Below, one piece after another: positions 59,561 to 64,000 of a stretch of DNA of 64,000 nt. The notes beneath the pieces are model-generated. The model saw nothing but the letters and a program-made list of their open reading frames with translations, made no database searches and was not told the origin of the DNA. Position numbers and translations under genes: made by a program. This DNA is from Klebsiella quasipneumoniae subsp. quasipneumoniae (lineage in GTDB: Bacteria > Pseudomonadota > Gammaproteobacteria > Enterobacterales > Enterobacteriaceae). How positions within the stretch are numbered: the stretch's first letter is position 1; every line of letters begins with the position of its first letter. The stretch lies in NCBI RefSeq assembly GCF_020525925.1, contig NZ_CP084876.1, positions 4,712,001 through 4,776,000 of the forward strand, in the 5' to 3' direction.

Positions 59561-60754
59561 TTACAGGAACGGCAGCATCGGAAAAAAACCGCCGCATAGT
59601 TTGTCAGATACCGTCGGCTGCGGTGGTGCCGCCGGCTGCAGATCGAGCGAATCGAACTCACCGACCATCGTCGTGTTTTCAGCAATATAGCGTAGCAAAT
59701 CAATCTTGAACCAGGGATAGGCCAGCCCCAGCGTCAGCGGCGTGAGAAACGTCAACGCCAGTAAACGCGGAGCAAGACCGAAAAACGTCAGGGTGGAACG
59801 AAAATGAACGCTGTCCCCCAGCACCAGGTTATTCATCGCGTGATTACGTAAAGCCACACGAAGGTATGCCATGGATAACACGATACCGATAGTGAGGAAT
59901 ATATATCCCCCTAATATCGCCCCAAGATGCCGCAATGCCATAAACAGTGCCGAACCTTCACTGCACAGACCAAACATACAGCCCGTCAGCAGTTGAGCGA
60001 ATGCTGAAAATAAAAAGCCAATAAAAATGATGATAAACGGCAACAAAATCGCCGTTGCCCATAAAAAAATCACCACACAACGCTTAGTACTCACATAAAT
60101 ATTAAATTTATTTTTGCCTAAGGTTGCGCCTTTGCCGATGAGATCAAGCCAGTGGCTGTAAACCACACCGCTGGTTATTGCCATAATAACTAGCGCCAGC
60201 AAAAGCAGAACAACGATCCCCAGCAGCATGCTATTTAGGCCATTGTAAAAGAGCCGACTTCCCAGCATGGCGAACACCACCGCTGTTAGCACGTATATCA
60301 GCAAAGGTAAGCCGAGCATAATCCACCATCCGCGCAGCAGATGACACTGAACCCCAAAGCGAATATTCGCGAAAGAGGTCATCGTCGCATGGTAGCTTAA
60401 CCCCTTAATTATCATTACCGGCAGCAGGATAAGAAATGCCAGCGTCTCCAGCCCTTCGCTACCGGGAGAGAAAATGGCAAGCGCTAAGCTGAGTAAAACC
60501 AGCACGACAAATATCAATAGCCAGCTGAGTAAAATCGTGATACCGCGCCCGTGATAGGCAAAGCGGGCGCCATTAACCTCCATATTCTCACAAAGATAAC
60601 GGCGACTCCGTACCCATGCCCATGGAATAAATAACCCACAAGTTATTACAGAAAAAATAATATTAACCAGACAAATAATAAAATAGCGCCCGACCTGACC
60701 ATGAAAAACAAAAGAATGGCCAGAACGCTGCAATTGCCCTGAAATCATACTCAT
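59561..60754 (-). CDS. yjgN: YjgN, DUF898 inner-membrane protein
   Basis: A 397-residue protein (E. coli about 398) with many hydrophobic segments. The DUF898 start FVFHGQVGRYFIICLVNIIF is followed by the WAWVRSRRYLCENMEVNGARFAYHG block (within about 46-70), and a related block recurs in the second half (LAYPWFKIDLLRYIAENT). The repeat suggests internal duplication. Function is unknown. The stop lies inside the shared terminator region with valS. Confidence 0.9.
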   Translation of the reverse strand: MSMISGQLQRSGHSFVFHGQVGRYFIICLVNIIFSVITCGLFIPWAWVRSRRYLCENMEVNGARFAYHGRGITILLSWLLIFVVLVLLSLALAIFSPGSEGLETLAFLILLPVMIIKGLSYHATMTSFANIRFGVQCHLLRGWWIMLGLPLLIYVLTAVVFAMLGSRLFYNGLNSMLLGIVVLLLLALVIMAITSGVVYSHWLDLIGKGATLGKNKFNIYVSTKRCVVIFLWATAILLPFIIIFIGFLFSAFAQLLTGCMFGLCSEGSALFMALRHLGAILGGYIFLTIGIVLSMAYLRVALRNHAMNNLVLGDSVHFRSTLTFFGLAPRLLALTFLTPLTLGLAYPWFKIDLLRYIAENTTMVGEFDSLDLQPAAPPQPTVSDKLCGGFFPMLPFL

Positions 60755-60939
60755 AAAAAGGTCGTCCTTGTACTTTAAACCATATATAAAAATAATAAAT
60801 AATGCGCATCGGCATTAAGAGAGCAGAATATATTATTTTGAATTTTCCCGGCAATACATTTCACGCGCACCTTGCGCCTGTAAACGAATAATGGTATTAA
60901 AGAAATATATGGTTATTTAAGCTAAAATTGAGTGATTCT

Positions 60940-61443
60940 ATGAATCTTGCCGCGCCACAGACCTTTACTTTACGCCATATCGCGGTACAGGATAACGCTG
61001 CGATAGCGGCCGTCATCCGCCAGGTATCCGCAGAATATGGCCTGACCGCCGATAAAGGCTATACGGTCGCCGACCCGAATCTCGATGAACTGTATGAGCT
61101 GTACAGCCAGCCAGGCTCGGCCTATTGGGTGGTGGAGAAAGAGGGAGAAGTGGTTGGCGGCGGCGGCGTCGCGCCGCTCGCCTGCAGCGAGCCGGATATC
61201 TGCGAGCTGCAGAAAATGTATTTTATGACCAGCGCCCGCGGCCAGGGGCTGGCGAAGAAGCTGGCGCTGTTGGCGCTGGACTACGCCCGCGAGCAGGGCT
61301 TTAAACGCTGCTATCTGGAAACCACCGCCTTCCTGACGGAGGCGATCGGCTTATATGAGCATCTTGGCTTCGAACATATTGACGGTCCGCTGGGCTGCAC
61401 CGGCCACGTGGACTGCGAAGTGCGGATGTTGAAAATGCTGTAA
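60940..61443 (+). CDS. yjgM: YjgM, GNAT-family N-acetyltransferase
   Basis: ATG 60940 gives 167 residues, matching E. coli YjgM; a TTG at 60928 would add four. The acetyl-CoA-binding motif A is [20 protein letters not shown] (about 93-112), and the C-terminal [18 protein letters not shown] is typical of GNAT folds. Substrate is unknown. REP-like units follow at 61461. Confidence 0.9.
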   Translation: MNLAAPQTFTLRHIAVQDNAAIAAVIRQVSAEYGLTADKGYTVADPNLDELYELYSQPGSAYWVVEKEGEVVGGGGVAPLACSEPDICELQKMYFMTSARGQGLAKKLALLALDYAREQGFKRCYLETTAFLTEAIGLYEHLGFEHIDGPLGCTGHVDCEVRMLKML

Positions 61444-61460
61444 CGCCTCGATATCGCAGG

Positions 61461-61530
61461 CGTCCCCGGTAGCGCTACGCTTACCGGGGCTACAGTTCGG
61501 TAGCCCGGCTAAGCGTAGCGCGAGCCGGGG
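61461..61530. repeat. REP pair downstream of yjgM
   Basis: CCCCGGTAGCGCTACGCTTA and the inverted GCCCGGCTAAGCGTAGCGCG form a BIME. A weaker REP-like unit (GTCGGGTGGCGGCTAACGCC) follows near 61588. No gene is visible in 61444-61726. Confidence 0.85.
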
Positions 61531-61726
61531 TATGTCCCGGATGGCACCGCTTGCACCTTACCCGTGCTCGCGGTGCCGTTTTTTTGTCGGGTGGCGGCTA
61601 ACGCCTTACCCGATCTACGGCCCGTACCATGGCGAGCTGAAGCTCTCAACGCTATCTCTCCCCCCATGGCTACTGAGACTGCCGGCGTGAGTGGCGACCG
61701 GGGCGACGGGAGCCGAACAGCGTGGG

Positions 61727-62491
61727 CTACGCCGCCGCCGGCACGCCGCTGTGAAAGCGGAATTCGGCCTCCGGACGGAGGATCAGCGCCGCTTCCGCCT
61801 CGCCGAGCTGGCGGACCCGTTCGCTGATATCTTCTCCGGCAATCTTCTGCGCCAGATCCAGGTAGTCCTGATAGTGACGCGCTTCCGAACGCAGCAGCGA
61901 CAGATAGAACTTCTGCAGATCGTCGTCCAGCCACGGCGCCAGCGCCGCAAAGCGCTCGCAGGAGCGGGCCTCGATATAGGCGCCGCAGATAAGCTTATCG
62001 ATCAGCATCACCGGCTCATGTGAGCGCACCTCCCGTCGCATGCCGCGGGCATAGTTGCTGGCGGTGATTTTGACGTAGGGGATATCGCGCGCCAGCATCA
62101 TCTCCCGCACCTGCCAGAAGTGATGCAGCTCCTCTTTAATCAGCAAAATCATGCTGTCCAGCAGCTGACGGCCCCACGGGTCGTCGGTCTGCGGCATGGC
62201 GCTTTTGTTGATCCGCTTATGCAGGGCGACAAAATCCGGCTCCGGCCCCCGGCGGTAGGTGAAGTCTTCATACGGCTTCAGGCAGGCCAGCAGCTTGTCG
62301 GCGTCGGCTTTATCCGCGACGTAGCGACGCACCAGCAGCATGGCGTTCTGCGCCGCTTTCAGTTCGCACACCATATGGTCGGTCAGCAGCAGCGGCAGGT
62401 TTTCCGGCTTGCGGGCTTCGTCAATCCACGCCTGCGGCGTCGGGCAGTGCAGGAAGTTGATAATCGGGGAGAGTATCTGCGGGTAATCCAT
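61727..62491 (-). CDS. miaE: MiaE, tRNA 2-methylthio-N6-isopentenyladenosine-37 hydroxylase
   Basis: A 254-residue ferritin-like diiron protein; the helical-bundle ligands lie in segments LLIKEELHHFWQV and CERFAALAPWL followed by SEARHYQDYL. MiaE hydroxylates ms2i6A37 of tRNAs that read codons starting with U. It occurs in Salmonella and Klebsiella but not in E. coli K-12, and sits between yjgM and rraB as expected. Confidence 0.95.
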   Translation of the reverse strand: MDYPQILSPIINFLHCPTPQAWIDEARKPENLPLLLTDHMVCELKAAQNAMLLVRRYVADKADADKLLACLKPYEDFTYRRGPEPDFVALHKRINKSAMPQTDDPWGRQLLDSMILLIKEELHHFWQVREMMLARDIPYVKITASNYARGMRREVRSHEPVMLIDKLICGAYIEARSCERFAALAPWLDDDLQKFYLSLLRSEARHYQDYLDLAQKIAGEDISERVRQLGEAEAALILRPEAEFRFHSGVPAAA

Positions 62492-62549
62492 GGAAGTTCC
62501 TTGCTATACGGCGGCTGGCGCCGCCGTATCCATCTACATCATCTGCGAC

Positions 62550-62972
62550 TTAGTGACGAACACCATCGTCGTCTTCATCGACAAAATCTTCGTCATCCTC
62601 GCCGTCTTCTTCGCCGTTCGGGTCCTCATAGTAGGTGCCCCAACCGTCATACTCGACGTCAAATTTTTCTGCCAGCGTCATCAGCTGTTCCACCTGGGCA
62701 TCGATCAGTTCTGCGTTCAGGGCGCATTCGCTCAGGATATCGCAGCAGATGACCACTTCACCCTCTTCCACTTCCAGCTCTTCGGGCTCGGTCACTTCGT
62801 AGCCCAGCTTAAACGCTTCCACCGCCACTTTCTCCAGGGTTTCGAAATCGTCTGCAGAGAGGTGATGCTCAATCGTGTACAGTGCGTCCGGATCGCTGCC
62901 ATCTTCCAGCAGCTCTTCGATAATCAGACGCGTCTCTTCACGCTGTTCTTCCAGGTGTTCCGGGTTTGCCAT
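62550..62972 (-). CDS. rraB: RraB (YjgD), regulator of RNase E activity
   Basis: ATG 62972 with GAGGAA upstream gives 140 residues (E. coli 138). The protein is strongly acidic, with a C-terminal Glu/Asp-rich tail ([17 protein letters not shown]). RraB binds RNase E and alters degradosome composition and mRNA decay. It is divergent from argI. Confidence 0.94.
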   Translation of the reverse strand: MANPEHLEEQREETRLIIEELLEDGSDPDALYTIEHHLSADDFETLEKVAVEAFKLGYEVTEPEELEVEEGEVVICCDILSECALNAELIDAQVEQLMTLAEKFDVEYDGWGTYYEDPNGEEDGEDDEDFVDEDDDGVRH

Positions 62973-63064
62973 GGCTCGTTCCTCATAATGTGCGGCAGTT
63001 ATCCCTATTGTCACATACCGCCGTCATTGCCTCCACTTCTCAGTGAAAGATTTCGATCACAGAC

Positions 63065-63091
63065 TTGCAAATGAATATTCATACATATAAA
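63065..63091 (+). promoter_or_regulatory. argI promoter
   Basis: TTGCAA (63065-63070) and TATAAA (63086-63091) are 15 bases apart, slightly short. They are embedded in the ARG boxes, so ArgR would block RNA polymerase. Confidence 0.5.
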
Positions 63092-63108
63092 TTGAATTTT
63101 AATTCAAT
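63070..63108. promoter_or_regulatory. Pair of ARG boxes (ArgR operator) upstream of argI
   Basis: Two 18-bp ARG boxes, centred on GAATATTC (63070-63087) and GAATTTTAATTC (63091-63108), are separated by three bases, the standard layout for an ArgR hexamer. Arginine would repress argI. Confidence 0.9.
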
Positions 63109-63135
63109 TAGTGGCCTATGCCAGGTGAGGGAACC

Positions 63136-64000
63136 ATGTCTGCGTTTTACCAGAAGCATTTTTTAAAGTTACTCGATTTTACGCCTGCAGAAATCACCGC
63201 CCTGCTCGAGCTGGCGGCAAAGCTGAAAGCCGATAAGAAAAACGGTATCGAAGTCCAGAAACTGGCAGGGAAAAACATCGCGCTCATCTTCGAAAAAGAC
63301 TCAACCCGTACACGATGCTCTTTCGAAGTTGCCGCATACGATCAGGGCGCCCGCGTGACCTACCTGGGGCCCAGCGGCAGCCAGATTGGCCATAAAGAGT
63401 CGATCAAGGACACCGCCCGCGTGCTCGGACGGATGTACGACGGCATTCAGTACCGCGGCCACGGCCAGGAAGTGGTGGAGACCCTGGCGCAATACGCCGG
63501 CGTGCCGGTGTGGAACGGCCTCACCAACGAGTTCCACCCTACCCAGCTGCTGGCGGACCTGCTGACCATGAAAGAGCACCTGCCGGGCAAAGCCTTTAAC
63601 CAGATGACGCTGGTCTACGCCGGCGACGCGCGCAACAACATGGGCAATTCGATGCTGGAAGCCGCGGCGCTGACCGGTCTGGATCTGCGCCTGGTGGCGC
63701 CCTCGGCCTGCTGGCCGGAGGCCGCGCTGGTGGAAACCTGCACCGCGCTGGCCAAACAGCAGGGCGGCAACATCACCCTGACGGAAGATATCGCCGCGGG
63801 GGTGCAAGGCGCCGATTTTATCTATACCGACGTCTGGGTCTCAATGGGCGAGGCGAAGGAAAAATGGGCCAAACGTATCGCCCTGCTGCGCGACTATCAG
63901 GTTAACAGCGCGATGCTGGCGCTGACCGGCAACCCGCAGGTCAAATTCCTCCACTGCCTGCCAGCGTTCCATGATGACCAGACCACGCTGGGCAAACAGA
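63136..64000 (+). CDS. argI: ArgI, ornithine carbamoyltransferase (3' end beyond window)
   Basis: The start ATG 63136 follows GAGG. The first 288 codons are present of about 334. The carbamoyl phosphate motif STRTR is at 56-60, HPTQ lies near 133, and HCLPAF, with the catalytic cysteine, is just before the window edge. It makes citrulline from ornithine and carbamoyl phosphate in arginine synthesis. The gene is divergent from rraB and controlled by the ARG boxes upstream. Confidence 0.97.
   Translation, partial: MSAFYQKHFLKLLDFTPAEITALLELAAKLKADKKNGIEVQKLAGKNIALIFEKDSTRTRCSFEVAAYDQGARVTYLGPSGSQIGHKESIKDTARVLGRMYDGIQYRGHGQEVVETLAQYAGVPVWNGLTNEFHPTQLLADLLTMKEHLPGKAFNQMTLVYAGDARNNMGNSMLEAAALTGLDLRLVAPSACWPEAALVETCTALAKQQGGNITLTEDIAAGVQGADFIYTDVWVSMGEAKEKWAKRIALLRDYQVNSAMLALTGNPQVKFLHCLPAFHDDQTTLGKQ

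Overview
The window is chromosomal DNA of an enterobacterium, most likely Klebsiella (K. pneumoniae complex or a close relative). The evidence is high-GC coding sequence, the conserved order ahr-leuX on one side and yjgR-lptG/lptF-pepA-holC-valS-yjgN-yjgM-miaE-rraB-argI on the other, the presence of miaE (absent from E. coli), and a GpdQ nearly identical to the known Klebsiella aerogenes enzyme but with several substitutions. The species call is an inference.

The left 27 kb is a stack of two integrative elements inserted at the 3' end of the tRNA-Leu(CAA) gene leuX (26996-27080, minus strand). The outer island (window start to about 15950, left end not seen) carries a class 1 DISARM anti-phage system, drmD (5'-truncated by the window), drmMI, drmA, drmB and drmC, followed by an HNH nuclease gene and a P4-type integrase. 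The inner island (15930-27015, about 11.1 kb, bounded by a 21-bp direct repeat of the leuX 3' end) is an apparently complete P4-like phage satellite. It contains the crr iterons, alpha primase-helicase, Cnr-like protein, two small early proteins, a CI-type immunity RNA region, the AlpA/Vis regulator, ori iterons, sid, a half-size delta, psu, the cos site (present twice), a cargo slot and int. The cargo is an ABC-three-component-type cassette (DUF2326 ATPase, short middle component, HNH protein), sitting in the psu-int slot known as a defence hotspot. The locus therefore stacks two predicted immune systems.

From 27 to 31 kb lie a beta-carbonic anhydrase/SulP pair, preceded by an unusually G-poor leader, and ahr. 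From 31 to 36 kb is a five-gene operon for a Ugp-like ABC importer with the glycerophosphodiesterase gpdQ inside it. From 36 to 50.4 kb is a myo-inositol catabolic cluster: iolD-iolG-iolH-iolE leftward, iolC and iolR rightward, iolA-iolB leftward, and iolI rightward. Inverted repeats built on TGAAAT/ATTTCA in the divergent promoter regions look like IolR operators. A GpdQ importer operon next to an inositol pathway suggests that glycerophosphoinositol could be a joint substrate (hypothesis).

Between iolR and iolB is a 2.36-kb gene-free block of repeats. It holds three copies of a 297-bp, hairpin-rich element with a compensatory base-pair change, interleaved with REP/BIME units and ending in a 117-bp tandem array. 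The rest, 50.4-64 kb, is core chromosome: yjgR, lptFG, pepA (behind a 124-bp inverted-repeat element), holC-valS, yjgN, yjgM, miaE, rraB and the start of argI with two ARG boxes.
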